DNA of 64,000 nucleotides from Enhydrobacter sp. (GTDB lineage: Bacteria; Pseudomonadota; Alphaproteobacteria; Reyranellales; Reyranellaceae), in assembly GCA_025808875.1 (NCBI GenBank), contig CP075528.1:2850473-2914472 (forward strand), read 5' to 3'. This document shows positions 51,140-60,388 of this stretch, piece by piece; within the stretch, counting starts at the first letter, position 1, and each line of letters opens with the position of its first letter. The notes below the pieces were generated by a model. That model worked only from the letters and a program-made list of their open reading frames with translations. It was not told where the DNA came from and ran no database searches. Both the position numbers and the translations under genes were made by a program.

Positions 51140-52493
51140 GCGGCTGCGCGATCTCGCGATAGAGATTGGTCATCTCGCGGGCGACATCCTTCATCGTCCG
51201 CCGCACCGCCACGTTCGCCACCCGCCGCGCGATCTCGGAGCGATCGAGCGCCGCCGCCTGCATGGCACGGGCCCATGCCGAGCTGTCGTTGAACGGCAGC
51301 AGCCACCCGTCGACGCCGTCGCGAATGCGCTCGCTGATGCCGCCGAGGTCGGCCCCCATGACCGGCAGGCCGAACGCGAATCCCTCCAGCACCACCAGCG
51401 GGCCGGTTTCCATGTAGTTCGACGGCACCGCGAGGACGTCGAGCCGCTGCAGGAAGGCCGGCACCTGGTCGTGCGTTATCGAGCCGAGGAACTCGACGCG
51501 GGCATCCGACCGTCCCTTTTCGGCAACCTCGGCAAGATAGCCGGGCTCGGTGCCGCTGCCCGCGACCAGCAGGCGGATCGGCACGTCGCGCGGAAGCCGC
51601 TTCATCGCGTCGAGCAGGACATGCACGCCCTTGTACGATTCGATCCGGCCGATGAAGCCGACACGGAGCTCGCGCGACGGCGGCGGCGGCGTCCGGCGGG
51701 CGCCTCGCGCGGCCAGATCCTCCGCCACCGCCTGCGGCGAGACCACGATCTTCCTCTCGTCGATGCCGTTGGCGAGCAGCGCCATCGCCACCCATCGGCT
51801 GGGCGCGACGATGCGCACGCTGTGCCTCGCCATCTCCCGCAGATCGTGGGCCTGCTCCGCCGCCAGGGCGCGCCCCGACAGCATGGTCGCGCCGCGGTGC
51901 CACACGGAGGAGAGCGAGCCGCCCATGTAGTTGATCGGCGGCAGCAGCGAAACGCCGAAGGCCAGCGGACCCGGCAGGCCGCGCGAGATCGCCCAGCATT
52001 GGGTGCAACGCTGGCCACGGATGCGGCCGTCGCACGCGCGGTCGCCGTTGAGCAACATGGTGCCGCGCAGGCACAGCGCCGACGGCACGTGCATGGTGAC
52101 GACGCAGGGAATGCCGAGTTGGGCGACCTGTTCGAGGTGCCGCAGGCCGGCGCCGCCGGTCCAGGAATGCAGGTGGAAGACGTCGGGAGCGTCGTCGACC
52201 ACGCGCTGCTGGAACATGGTGAGGCCGGCGCGGCCGGCGTTGGCCGAATACCCACGCAGATCGGCCCAGTTGGTGGGGTAACGCACCACCGGAGTCTGCG
52301 CCCAGACGTACTCCTCCGCGTTGCGGTCGGTCGCGGCGATAACCGTGCTGTGCACCGAAAAACCCGAAAGCGCGGTGGCGAGATCGCGCACGTAGACTTC
52401 CGTGCCGCCGATCTTCTCGGGGAAATAGAAGCCGACGCAGTGCGTCACCCGCAGCGCGCCGGCCGAGCCGGCTTCCGTCACGGCCTCGTTCAT
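51120..52493 (-). CDS. Glycosyltransferase family 4 protein
   Basis: A 457-residue GT4 enzyme, the last gene of the long minus-strand unit. N-terminal motifs are THCVGFYFPEKIGGTEVYVRDL and VFHLHSWTGGAGLRHL. An unusual central insertion contains five to six Cys (SALCLRG, DRACDGRIRGQRCTQCWA), a possible zinc site seen in a subset of GT4 proteins. The donor half has VGFIGRIESYKGVHVLL and SNYMETGPLVVLEGFAFGLP (EX7E). The ATG at 52493 overlaps the GT2 stop (ATGA) with GAGGG upstream. Confidence 0.92.
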   Translation of the reverse strand: MNEAVTEAGSAGALRVTHCVGFYFPEKIGGTEVYVRDLATALSGFSVHSTVIAATDRNAEEYVWAQTPVVRYPTNWADLRGYSANAGRAGLTMFQQRVVDDAPDVFHLHSWTGGAGLRHLEQVAQLGIPCVVTMHVPSALCLRGTMLLNGDRACDGRIRGQRCTQCWAISRGLPGPLAFGVSLLPPINYMGGSLSSVWHRGATMLSGRALAAEQAHDLREMARHSVRIVAPSRWVAMALLANGIDERKIVVSPQAVAEDLAARGARRTPPPPSRELRVGFIGRIESYKGVHVLLDAMKRLPRDVPIRLLVAGSGTEPGYLAEVAEKGRSDARVEFLGSITHDQVPAFLQRLDVLAVPSNYMETGPLVVLEGFAFGLPVMGADLGGISERIRDGVDGWLLPFNDSSAWARAMQAAALDRSEIARRVANVAVRRTMKDVAREMTNLYREIAQPLISPAG

Positions 52494-53440
52494 CCCTCGA
52501 CACTGCGCGGCGGCGGCTTGCGCAGCAAGCCCCCGAGGCCGATCAACCGCTCGGTCGCCCCGAAACCCAGCAGCCGATAGCCGGCGCGGATGCTGGGGCG
52601 GACCGGCGGCACGAACTCCGGATCGAGCCGAAATATCCACTCTGCCGCGGCAGCCGCCTCGTCCGGCGCGGTCTGCGCCAGGCTGCGGACCACCGGCCAG
52701 ATGAACCGGACGGCGGCGCGCTTGCGCCGTGCCGTCAGTTCACCCTTCGCCGTCAACAGCTCGACCGCCTTGCGATAGACCGCGACGGTGGTCCAGTCGG
52801 CCAGCGTGCGGCGAAAGCCCTGCGTGCCCTGAAGCCTGCCGCGGCGATGGTGGCGGTGCACGAAAGCGGGCTTGCCGTGCACGGCGAGGCGCGGGCCGGC
52901 GATGGCGACCTCGAGCATGAACATGCGGTCGTCGCGCAGCGCGAACTCCTGACGATGCGGGATGTCCCGGATGAATTCCCGGCGGAACAGGAAGGCCGAG
53001 TAGTGCGAGAACGGCGCCTCGCCGAACTGCTGGGCGACGAAGTCGTCGCAGTCGACCCACGGATGCGGTTCCAACCTGTCCGCGTCTTCATGGAAATCCT
53101 GATAGCCGGCCAGCACCACGTCCGCGCCTTCCCGCCGTCCCAGCTGGAACTGTTCCTCGTTGGCGCCGGGGCAGAGCCAGTCGTCGGAATCGAGGAAGCG
53201 CACATACTCGCCGGTGGCGATCTTCATCGCTTCGACGACGGCCCAATCCTTGCCCCAATTGGCGGTGCGCCGGCCGACGACATCGCCCTGCGACTGCAAC
53301 CAGTCCCATGTCCCGTCACTGCTGCCATCGTCGACGACGATCACCTCGACGCGGCACCCCTGCGATCGGCAGGAATCGATCGCACGCGGCAGCGCCCACA
53401 GCCGGTTGAACGTCGGCACGATCACCGTGACGTCGACCAT
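52490..53440 (-). CDS. Glycosyltransferase family 2 protein
   Basis: A 316-residue GT-A inverting glycosyltransferase. The start TVIVPTFNRLWALPRAIDS is diagnostic. DDGSSDGTW (UDP-binding) and the DxD-like FLDSDDW metal motif follow near residues 37 and 77. It lies 37 nt after the second Wzy-like gene and is coupled to the following GT4 gene (ATGA). It probably adds one sugar to the repeat unit on the cytoplasmic face. No membrane helices are visible, so it is not a processive synthase. Confidence 0.93.
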   Translation of the reverse strand: MVDVTVIVPTFNRLWALPRAIDSCRSQGCRVEVIVVDDGSSDGTWDWLQSQGDVVGRRTANWGKDWAVVEAMKIATGEYVRFLDSDDWLCPGANEEQFQLGRREGADVVLAGYQDFHEDADRLEPHPWVDCDDFVAQQFGEAPFSHYSAFLFRREFIRDIPHRQEFALRDDRMFMLEVAIAGPRLAVHGKPAFVHRHHRRGRLQGTQGFRRTLADWTTVAVYRKAVELLTAKGELTARRKRAAVRFIWPVVRSLAQTAPDEAAAAAEWIFRLDPEFVPPVRPSIRAGYRLLGFGATERLIGLGGLLRKPPPRSVEG

Positions 53441-53477
53441 CTTCGCTGGGCCTACGGGACGCGGACGGCGAGGCGCA

Positions 53478-54950
53478 TCACGCCAACTTGTAGCGCGCCG
53501 CTCTGCTTCTGAGCTCCAGCCACTGAAGCACCCGCGGGAAGACGAACTTGTTCAACAGCAGGAAACCGATCAGGAACATCACCGTCGCGCCGAGCGTCTT
53601 GGCCAGCGAGACCTCGACTCCGTCGTGGCAGACATTGTGGAAGAACGCCATCAGCACGCCCTCCCGCATCGCCTGGGGCAACTGGAAGCCCATCAGGATG
53701 CGCGCCACGCCGCCGACGATGAAGGCGACCATCGCCACGCCGAACAACATGCCCGGGAATCCGAAATCGGCAAAATTCTCGCCCATGTAGCCGACGCTGA
53801 TCGACGTGCCGGCCCGTATTTCCTCGCCGAGCGATATCGTGCGCGCGAGCCGCATGTAGACTTCCGAGTCCGAGAGCGGCGCCTTGCCCGGGAACAGGAA
53901 GCGCGGCATCGTCAGGTGGCCTATGGCTTCGCGCCACTGCCGCGCGGGAATCGGCTCGGGATGCGCTTCCTGGACGCCGATCACCGCGCCGAAGATGTCG
54001 GTATAGGCGAGACGGGACAGCAGCGTGTACGAGGTCTGCTGCAGGTTGAGTCCCTCGAGCGAGAAAAACCGGCTTCCGATGTAGGCGAGGCGCTCGCTGA
54101 GCGGGACGTTGATGGCCTGCGCGTCGTCGGACTGCGCGACGTAGATGCGATAGTCGACCTTGACCGCCGTCCAGAACAGCGCCAGGCCCACCAGCGCCGT
54201 CAGTCCGGTGACCGCCGCGATCGTCGTGGTCGCGCGCCACTTCACCCGCGCGGCGATGGCCGCAATCCCGAGATAGATGAACACGCCGCGGAAGTTCGAG
54301 AAGAACCCCGTGATGCCGATGACAATCTCGAACAACACGACGCCGAACAGGAACTTCGTCCCCCGGCCTGTCGACATGACGTAGACGAACAGCATGAAGA
54401 TCGCCACGACCTTCACCTGCGAGATCGCCATCAGCGGCTGGGCCAGCGAGCCGACCGAACGCGCACCGATGCCCATCACGATGGCGACCGCCGAGCCCAC
54501 GCCGTAGAGGATGATCAGGTCGACCGGTTGCCAGTAGTAGTGGGCGGTGCGCTCCCATTGAGTCGGGCGCCGGACGCTGCCGAGCATCAGGCGGACGACG
54601 CACGCCATGACGACGAGGCTCGCCAGCATGTACCAGTAGGCGCGGGGCACGGCCGGCCCCTCCAGGCTCAGGATCATCGGCTGGCCGTCGATCCAGGCCT
54701 GCAGTGCGCGGGCGAAGACCTGCACCCATTGCCATATGAAGTAGTAGGCGACGGCCGCCGGCATGGTGTCCGTGGCGACGATCCGCAGCAGCAGCCACGG
54801 CACGATTCCACCGACCGCGATGGCGAACGGCTCGTTGGAAAACGGCGCGAGCAGCACGGCCACGGCCGCGAAGCCACCGAAGCCGCGGCACAGCAGCGAG
54901 TAGTCCAGCGTCGGCGCCGAAGCGGTCCGCGGCAGGGCAGCGATGGTCAT
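53478..54950 (-). CDS. Polytopic membrane protein, Wzy-like, copy 2
   Basis: A 490-residue paralogue of the protein at 35217-36716. It has about ten hydrophobic segments and the same periplasmic loop blocks: RFLFPGKAPLSDSEVY (350-365), TSISVGYMGENFADFG (382-397) and FWTAVKVDYRI (259-269). Here it is embedded in the glycosyltransferase operon, coupled to its neighbours, which supports a glycan polymerase or ligase role. No standard Wzy, Wzx or WaaL signature is recognised. Divergence from copy 1 suggests an old duplication with different linkage or glycan specificity. Confidence 0.76.
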   Translation of the reverse strand: MTIAALPRTASAPTLDYSLLCRGFGGFAAVAVLLAPFSNEPFAIAVGGIVPWLLLRIVATDTMPAAVAYYFIWQWVQVFARALQAWIDGQPMILSLEGPAVPRAYWYMLASLVVMACVVRLMLGSVRRPTQWERTAHYYWQPVDLIILYGVGSAVAIVMGIGARSVGSLAQPLMAISQVKVVAIFMLFVYVMSTGRGTKFLFGVVLFEIVIGITGFFSNFRGVFIYLGIAAIAARVKWRATTTIAAVTGLTALVGLALFWTAVKVDYRIYVAQSDDAQAINVPLSERLAYIGSRFFSLEGLNLQQTSYTLLSRLAYTDIFGAVIGVQEAHPEPIPARQWREAIGHLTMPRFLFPGKAPLSDSEVYMRLARTISLGEEIRAGTSISVGYMGENFADFGFPGMLFGVAMVAFIVGGVARILMGFQLPQAMREGVLMAFFHNVCHDGVEVSLAKTLGATVMFLIGFLLLNKFVFPRVLQWLELRSRAARYKLA

Positions 54951-56098
54951 CGGTTTCCGGACAGGCGAAGTCTATTCGCAGCTTCAATGATACCTTCTGC
55001 CGCCCGTTTAGGCGAATAGATTTCCATCCGCTCGGCCAATCGGTCGCGGCAAGCCGCCCGGTCGAAGGCCAGAACCCGGGAAATCGCCTCGGCCAGGGCG
55101 GGGACGTCGCCGAGCGGGAACACTTCCCCGGTCCGGCCAGGCTCGACGAGGTCGGGGCCACATCCCACCATGTCCGACACGACCGCCGGCACGCCGCAGG
55201 CCATGGCTTCGTTGACGGCCAGGCCCCAGGTCTCCAGCCCGTCCGACGGCAGCACGATCACGTCGGCGGCGGCATAGACGGCCGGCAACCGGCTCTGATT
55301 GACGAAGCCCAGGAACTGCGCCGGCACGCCTTTCGACCGTGCCGCCGCCTCGAGCGTAGCGGCAAGTTCGCCCGATCCGGCGAAGACGAGCTGCACTCGC
55401 CGCCCCTTGCTGGCGAGCCGTGCCGCCGCATGAACGAGATCGAGCGGATGCTTGCGCCCGACCAGCTTGCCGACGAACAGGATGCGGCCGCCATCGCCCC
55501 TCGACGCCGGGACGGCTCGGCTGGCGGCGGCGAAGGCGGCGTTGTCGACGCACGCCGGAGAAAAAAAGAGGCGATCGGAAGGCGCGCCATAGTGTTGCAG
55601 ATACTCGCGATTGCGCTTCCCGACATGGAGATAGCCGTCGAACATGCGCAGCAAGGTCGGAAAAAGCGCCGCCTTCGCCAGCCTCATCGGCCCGCCGCGC
55701 TGGCCGGCGAGCTGCGAATCGCCGCGCACCAGCACCGGCACGCGCGCCCGACGGCAGGCCAGAACGGCCTGCCAGTACGAACGCAGGGACCAGCCCGGCA
55801 CGACAAAGGCATCGTAGCCTCCTCTCGAGATGGCGTCTGCGATCTCCGGCGTGTTGCAGCCGCCGAACCGGTCCGTCGACGGCGTCGGCGCGACATTCGC
55901 GAGGAAGCGGCTCGAATAGCCCGAGAGCAGATCGACGTCCCATTCGAAGTCGACGCCGAAGCCCGCGCTCGCCTGCTGCGAGGCGGTTTGCTTGTGCGCG
56001 AAGAAGACGTCCAGATCACATCGGCGCGCGAGCTCGCGGAAGATCGGCGCGTAGTACTGGATCGGATGACTGATCAGGAAGCCGATGCGCAGGCTCAT
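54947..56098 (-). CDS. Glycosyltransferase family 4 protein
   Basis: A 383-residue GT4-type transferase. N-terminal IGFLISHPIQYYAPIFRELARR is the WbnH/PimA-like opening with a distinctive HPIQYY. The donor half has RILFVGKLVGRKHPLDLVHAA and SDGLETWGLAVNEAMACGVPAV with the EX7E motif. Such HPIQYY enzymes in O-antigen clusters transfer N-acetyl-hexosamines or fucosamines. The specificity here is unproven. The start overlaps the upstream gene's stop by 4 nt, and its own stop overlaps the start of the Wzy-like gene by 4 nt. Confidence 0.92.
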   Translation of the reverse strand: MSLRIGFLISHPIQYYAPIFRELARRCDLDVFFAHKQTASQQASAGFGVDFEWDVDLLSGYSSRFLANVAPTPSTDRFGGCNTPEIADAISRGGYDAFVVPGWSLRSYWQAVLACRRARVPVLVRGDSQLAGQRGGPMRLAKAALFPTLLRMFDGYLHVGKRNREYLQHYGAPSDRLFFSPACVDNAAFAAASRAVPASRGDGGRILFVGKLVGRKHPLDLVHAAARLASKGRRVQLVFAGSGELAATLEAAARSKGVPAQFLGFVNQSRLPAVYAAADVIVLPSDGLETWGLAVNEAMACGVPAVVSDMVGCGPDLVEPGRTGEVFPLGDVPALAEAISRVLAFDRAACRDRLAERMEIYSPKRAAEGIIEAANRLRLSGNR

Positions 56099-57390
56099 GG
56101 CATCCGCGAGTGCCGAAGATGGGCGGCGTCGAGGGCTTCGGCAAGCTGGCGCGTCGACTGCCGCGCCGAATAGGGCTCGAAAGCCGCCGCATCCAGGCGC
56201 GACACGAAGCGGCCGGGTTGGCCGATCAGCGTCTCCAGCTCGGCGGCGACCTCCTCCTCGGCCGGCAAGTGCGCCTCGTCGAGCGTCAGCACCCTGCCGG
56301 CTTCCGTCGCGCGGATCATGTCGACGGCGGAGCTCTCACGATGGAGCATGGCGAACACCGGCCGATGCGACAGCATCGCCTGAAAGACCTTCGATGGCGT
56401 GTAGTGGCGCTCGGTCGAGCCGATCACCAGCACCGCGTCGCTCCGCTCGACATGGTTGAGGGCGTCGATATAGCCGATGCGATGCGGATGCTCGTTGACC
56501 ATGTCGGCGACCCCGACCTCGCGCGCGCGCGGCAGGACCTGATGCCCGCGAGGATCGTCAGGCGACGAGCCGGTCCCGACGAAATGAACCCGAAGGCGCC
56601 CGGCGAGCGCGGGCGCCCGGGCACGAAGTGCCCGAAGCCCGCGCAGGAAAGCATCGAGCACGGGAAGTCCGGCCGGCAGCAACGCGCCAGCGTAGATCAT
56701 GTTGAAGTGGTCGCCGCCGGCGGTGAAGAGAAAGGTCGGACGATCGAGCTTGCGCACGAGCTCGTAGTCCTCGGGCGCCTGGCCCATCGGCATGAACGCC
56801 GTGACCGCCCGCCTCGCCACCTCGGGGTTGCGCTCGAGCATTCCAGCGGCGTAGCCCGGGGCCATGCCCGTGATCAATGCCGCGTGCCGGACGGACCACG
56901 GTTCCAGCAGGCAGGCCAGACGATAGGACCCCCAGGCGCGCGTGAAGGGCTTGTCGATCCCCGGCCAGCGATTGACCCATGGGTCCTGGTAGTCGATGCC
57001 GTAGGGAATGCCGTGTCGCGCGCGCACCAGCCGCCCGACCGGTCCGAGAAAGTTCGACGGTATGGTCGTCAGCACGAAGTCGATCTCTCTGCGGCGCGCC
57101 AGATCCGACAACGCCCGATAGCATCCCCAGAAGGCGCGCACGCCGATGTCGCCTACCAGCCTGAGCGGACGGGTCGGCAGGGTCTTCGCATGGATGACAC
57201 GCAGGCCGGGCGCTACCAACCGCTCTAGGTCGGCGTCGGGACGCTCCTCGTAGCGGTCCGGATCCCCTGTCACCACGATCGGCTCCCAGCCGAACTCGGG
57301 CAGGTAGCGCGACCACAGGCGCGCGCGATGGGCACCGACGAGATTGCTCGGCGGGAAGTGGCCGGTAACGAGCGCCACGCGCCGCGTCAC
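56095..57390 (-). CDS. Glycosyltransferase, GT4-like
   Basis: A 431-residue GT-B protein. It opens VALVTGHFPPSNLVGAHRARLW and has an unusually long N-terminal domain (YGIDYQDPWVNRWPG). The donor side reads SDAVLVIGSTERHYTPSKVFQAMLSHRPVF. The canonical EX7E is replaced by this TPSKVFQAML form, seen in GT4-like subgroups. The GTG at 57390 overlaps the upstream gene's stop (GTGA) and gives the natural start. A longer frame upstream is rejected. Sugar donor unknown. Confidence 0.85.
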   Translation of the reverse strand: MTRRVALVTGHFPPSNLVGAHRARLWSRYLPEFGWEPIVVTGDPDRYEERPDADLERLVAPGLRVIHAKTLPTRPLRLVGDIGVRAFWGCYRALSDLARRREIDFVLTTIPSNFLGPVGRLVRARHGIPYGIDYQDPWVNRWPGIDKPFTRAWGSYRLACLLEPWSVRHAALITGMAPGYAAGMLERNPEVARRAVTAFMPMGQAPEDYELVRKLDRPTFLFTAGGDHFNMIYAGALLPAGLPVLDAFLRGLRALRARAPALAGRLRVHFVGTGSSPDDPRGHQVLPRAREVGVADMVNEHPHRIGYIDALNHVERSDAVLVIGSTERHYTPSKVFQAMLSHRPVFAMLHRESSAVDMIRATEAGRVLTLDEAHLPAEEEVAAELETLIGQPGRFVSRLDAAAFEPYSARQSTRQLAEALDAAHLRHSRMP

Positions 57391-58433
57391 GTCGACTTCA
57401 GGCCGGCGATGGCCCGCCGGTACAGGTCGAAGTAGCGGTCGGTGACGACTCTCGGCGTGTATTCCTGCTCGGCGCGGCGTCGACACGCGGCACGGTCGAT
57501 CGTGTGGAGCTTGCCCACGGCCTCGCATCCCTCGTCGATCGAGCGGATCAGGAATCCTTCAACCCCCTGCCGCACGATTTCGGGCAGAGATCCCCTCGGG
57601 CAGGAGATCACCGGCGTGCCGCAGGCCAGTGCTTCCGCAAAGACGATGCCGAACGGCTCGTTCCACTGGATGGGCACCACCATCGCCCGCGCCTGACCGA
57701 GCACCCGGTTCTTCTGCTCGTCGTTGACGGGCCCGACATATTCTATGCCGTCGCGGCCGATCCAGGGCTCGATCTTCTCCTTCCAATAGACCGCCTCGTG
57801 CCCCGTTTCGGCGTGATTGCCGGCGATGATCAGCCGGCTGCCGGTGCGCCGCGCGATCTCGATGGCCCAATCCGCGCCCTTGATGCTTTCGACCCGGCTC
57901 AGGAACACCAGCGGCGCGTCGGGCGCCACCGTCGGGCTGAACTTGAGGGCCTCGACTTCGAAGAAGTTGGGAATGCCTTCCCAGTGCCCGCCGGCGCGGC
58001 GCCCGTTGTTCGCGATGTAGTCGCTGCAGCCGGTGAAGTAGAGCACGCCGCGCGCGGCGAGCTTGACCGCCATGCCGACCGTCCGCAGCGTCGGCTCGCG
58101 CTCGTAGGTCATGACGAGCGGTACACGGCCGCGCAGCAGGGGCGTCAGATATGCCACACGGGAGAAGCTGTGGACGATGTCGGGTCGGAACCTGCGCACC
58201 GCCTTCCACAACGTCCAGGTGTTGCCCAGCGTGTCGGGCACCGACTGGGAGCGCGGCCCCGGCCAGCCGAAGAACATGTCGGCCTCGCACTGCGAGCCGG
58301 GCTTGGCGATCAGGCAGACCTGGTGTCCGCGCGAGCGCAGTTCCCTGACCAGCCCGTCGACCAGCCGCTCGATGCCGCCATAGGTGACGGGCGGAACCTC
58401 GATCTCGGGATCGGCGGTCAGGATGATCCGCAT
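57387..58433 (-). CDS. Glycosyltransferase family 4 protein
   Basis: A 348-residue GT4 enzyme with a clean domain pattern. Acceptor half: PPVTYGGIERLVDGLVRELRSRG. Donor half: PLVFLSRVESIKGADWAIEIA and WNEPFGIVFAEALACGTPVIS (EX7E), followed by VRQGVEGFLI. It resembles the AviGT4/UDP-glycosyltransferases of actinomycete and proteobacterial glycan pathways, which gives no specific sugar. The start codon and the preceding methyltransferase stop share one base (TGATG), so the pair is coupled. Confidence 0.93.
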   Translation of the reverse strand: MRIILTADPEIEVPPVTYGGIERLVDGLVRELRSRGHQVCLIAKPGSQCEADMFFGWPGPRSQSVPDTLGNTWTLWKAVRRFRPDIVHSFSRVAYLTPLLRGRVPLVMTYEREPTLRTVGMAVKLAARGVLYFTGCSDYIANNGRRAGGHWEGIPNFFEVEALKFSPTVAPDAPLVFLSRVESIKGADWAIEIARRTGSRLIIAGNHAETGHEAVYWKEKIEPWIGRDGIEYVGPVNDEQKNRVLGQARAMVVPIQWNEPFGIVFAEALACGTPVISCPRGSLPEIVRQGVEGFLIRSIDEGCEAVGKLHTIDRAACRRRAEQEYTPRVVTDRYFDLYRRAIAGLKST

Positions 58434-59152
58434 CAGCGCCGAGCTTCCATGTAGAGCGAGTACGGCGCATGCTGTTCGCGATCGATCGCGCCACCGGGGA
58501 AGCGGCCTTCTCGCCAGTTCACCTCCGCGATGTCGGTGAACCCCGCCTGCTCCAGCGTTCGGCCCAGGTACTCCGCGTCGAAGCCGCCATAGTGCTCGCC
58601 GTCCTGCACGAAGACGTGGTTCAAGGCTTCCATCTTGGTGGCGAACGTCTTCTCCGGGACATCACCGCCGCAGCCTATGCGGTTCAGCATGCCCCACCCT
58701 GGCGAGAGGTAGGCTTCGGCGTATTTGCGCATGTCCGGTACGACGATGCGGAGGATGCCGCCGGGCTCGAGGCAGCGACGGCACTCGGCGAGGAAGCGCG
58801 GGCGCTCCGTCGTGGGCTCGAGATGCTCGAAGTAGTGCTCGACGTGGATGCCGCGGGCGGATGCGTCGCCGAGGGGAAACTTTCGCCGGCAGTCGGCGCG
58901 CATCGTCACGCCCGGCCCCATGAACAGATCGAGATTCAGCCAGCCTTCGCGGCCGAACGGCCCGCAGCCGATGTTGACGAGCGCACCGCGCTGGCGTTCG
59001 AGGGCGCGGCGACGCCTCACCCAGCCGGGATGAAGGCGATGCAGCAACCTCACGAGCATGGCGTTGAGCTCGACCCTGAACGTGCGAAACACCCAGGGAT
59101 TCACCGGCAAGCGCGGGATCAGCCACGCACCGAGGCGCTGCTTGACCGTCAT
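58433..59152 (-). CDS. SAM-dependent methyltransferase
   Basis: A 239-residue class I methyltransferase. Motif I is NIGCGPFGREGWLNLD, and HVEHYFEHLEPTTERPRFLAECRRCLE and LRIVVPDMRKYAEAY follow, the same pattern as the gene at 36692-37342. Both belong to the predicted SAM-binding (COG4627-like) type common in surface-glycan loci. The ATG at 59152 overlaps the upstream GT stop. The longer open frame beyond is rejected. It probably methylates a sugar of the repeat unit or terminates the chain, which would matter for ABC-dependent export, but this is inference. Confidence 0.87.
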   Translation of the reverse strand: MTVKQRLGAWLIPRLPVNPWVFRTFRVELNAMLVRLLHRLHPGWVRRRRALERQRGALVNIGCGPFGREGWLNLDLFMGPGVTMRADCRRKFPLGDASARGIHVEHYFEHLEPTTERPRFLAECRRCLEPGGILRIVVPDMRKYAEAYLSPGWGMLNRIGCGGDVPEKTFATKMEALNHVFVQDGEHYGGFDAEYLGRTLEQAGFTDIAEVNWREGRFPGGAIDREQHAPYSLYMEARR

Positions 59153-60381
59153 GCCCGACCGCCCTTCTCGAATGCCCTGTCGACCGACCGCAACAGCACG
59201 TCCTTCTCGACGTCCCAATTGTACCGCTGTTGCCCGAGCTGCCAGGCCTCGGCCTTCGCCGCCTCGAGCGCTGTGCGATCCGCCAGCGCGTCGAGCACGC
59301 CGGCCGTTCCCTGCGGATCGTCGAGCGAGATCAGACGCGCCGCGCGCCCGAGATCGGGCGACAACGCGCGCTGCGCCGGCGTGTCGCTCAACAGGACCGG
59401 CACGCCGGCGAGCAGATAGGTGAATATCTTGTTGGTCAGACAGATGCGCCGGTTGAGCGTCGCGTCGGTTTCGAGCGACAGGCCGAGGTCGTAGCTGGCG
59501 GCCAGCCTGACCATGTCCTCCGGAGCGGCCATGGGCAGGATGTTGACCCGCGCGGCGACGCCGAGCTCGCGCGCCAGCTCCATCAGGCGATCGCCGTGTC
59601 CCCACCGATTGTCGCCGCGCACATCGAGCACCACGTCGGCCCGGCAATGCGCCATTGCCCGAAGGAAGGCCTGAAGCCCCCGATCGGGACCGATGGTCTG
59701 CGAAAACCAATAGGCTCGCAGCGCCCCGGTCGACGCCGGATGCGGAGCGAACGGCGCCATGTCTCGCGGGAACACGTTCAACAACGTGTCGGCGGCGACG
59801 CCATACTTGTCGGCATAGGCATCTGCGATCAGCGGAGCCGCTGCCGTCAGGTGGACGCAGCGCGGCAGCACGGTCCTCTCGACCCGCTCGACCATGCGCA
59901 TGCGAAACCGGTCTTCATCGCCGTCGGAACCCTCGCCCGAATGAAAATCCTCGGCGTCGAAGCCGAGCCTGCCGCCATGCCGTGCGGCGGCAGTCGCCGC
60001 GGCCGGCAGGGCGGCAACATAGTGAGCGATGTACAGGTCGGCCGGCACGCGCGCGACGGCATCGCGCAATGTACGGACCAGTCCTCCGTAGGCGGCGGCG
60101 GCGACCGACACGGGAACCGGCAGCCGCAAACCGTCCATCGCCCGCGCCAGCGGTCGGCTGGCAGCCCCCCAAAAGCGCTCCGTGGGAACGCGATCCGCCA
60201 CCACCACCTTCCACGTCGCGCGCCGCGCCAGGTCTTCGTCGTAAGAAGCGAGCGAGCCGGCTTGCCGGCAGACGACGGTGGTCACGTCGTATCCCGCCTG
60301 CTCGAGCGCCGCCGCTTCCTTCACGAGGCGCGGGTTCGATGCGAGATTGCCCGGCGACACGAGGCACACGCTGCGCGCCAT
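59149..60381 (-). CDS. Glycosyltransferase family 4 protein
   Basis: A 410-residue glycosyltransferase. It starts VCLVSPGNLASNPRLVKEAAALEQAG. The SNPRLVKEA motif is a signature of a GT4 subgroup in EPS clusters. GFDAEDFHSGE and LYIAHYVAALPAA follow. The donor half has AYWFSQTIGPDRGLQAFLRAM and ICLTNKIFTYLLAGVPVLLS. No classical EX7E is seen, so the catalytic Glu is not certain. It is flanked by the ABC ATPase gene (7-nt gap) and the methyltransferase (4-nt overlap). Sugar unknown. Confidence 0.85.
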   Translation of the reverse strand: MARSVCLVSPGNLASNPRLVKEAAALEQAGYDVTTVVCRQAGSLASYDEDLARRATWKVVVADRVPTERFWGAASRPLARAMDGLRLPVPVSVAAAAYGGLVRTLRDAVARVPADLYIAHYVAALPAAATAAARHGGRLGFDAEDFHSGEGSDGDEDRFRMRMVERVERTVLPRCVHLTAAAPLIADAYADKYGVAADTLLNVFPRDMAPFAPHPASTGALRAYWFSQTIGPDRGLQAFLRAMAHCRADVVLDVRGDNRWGHGDRLMELARELGVAARVNILPMAAPEDMVRLAASYDLGLSLETDATLNRRICLTNKIFTYLLAGVPVLLSDTPAQRALSPDLGRAARLISLDDPQGTAGVLDALADRTALEAAKAEAWQLGQQRYNWDVEKDVLLRSVDRAFEKGGRA

Positions 60382-60388
60382 CGCCGGG

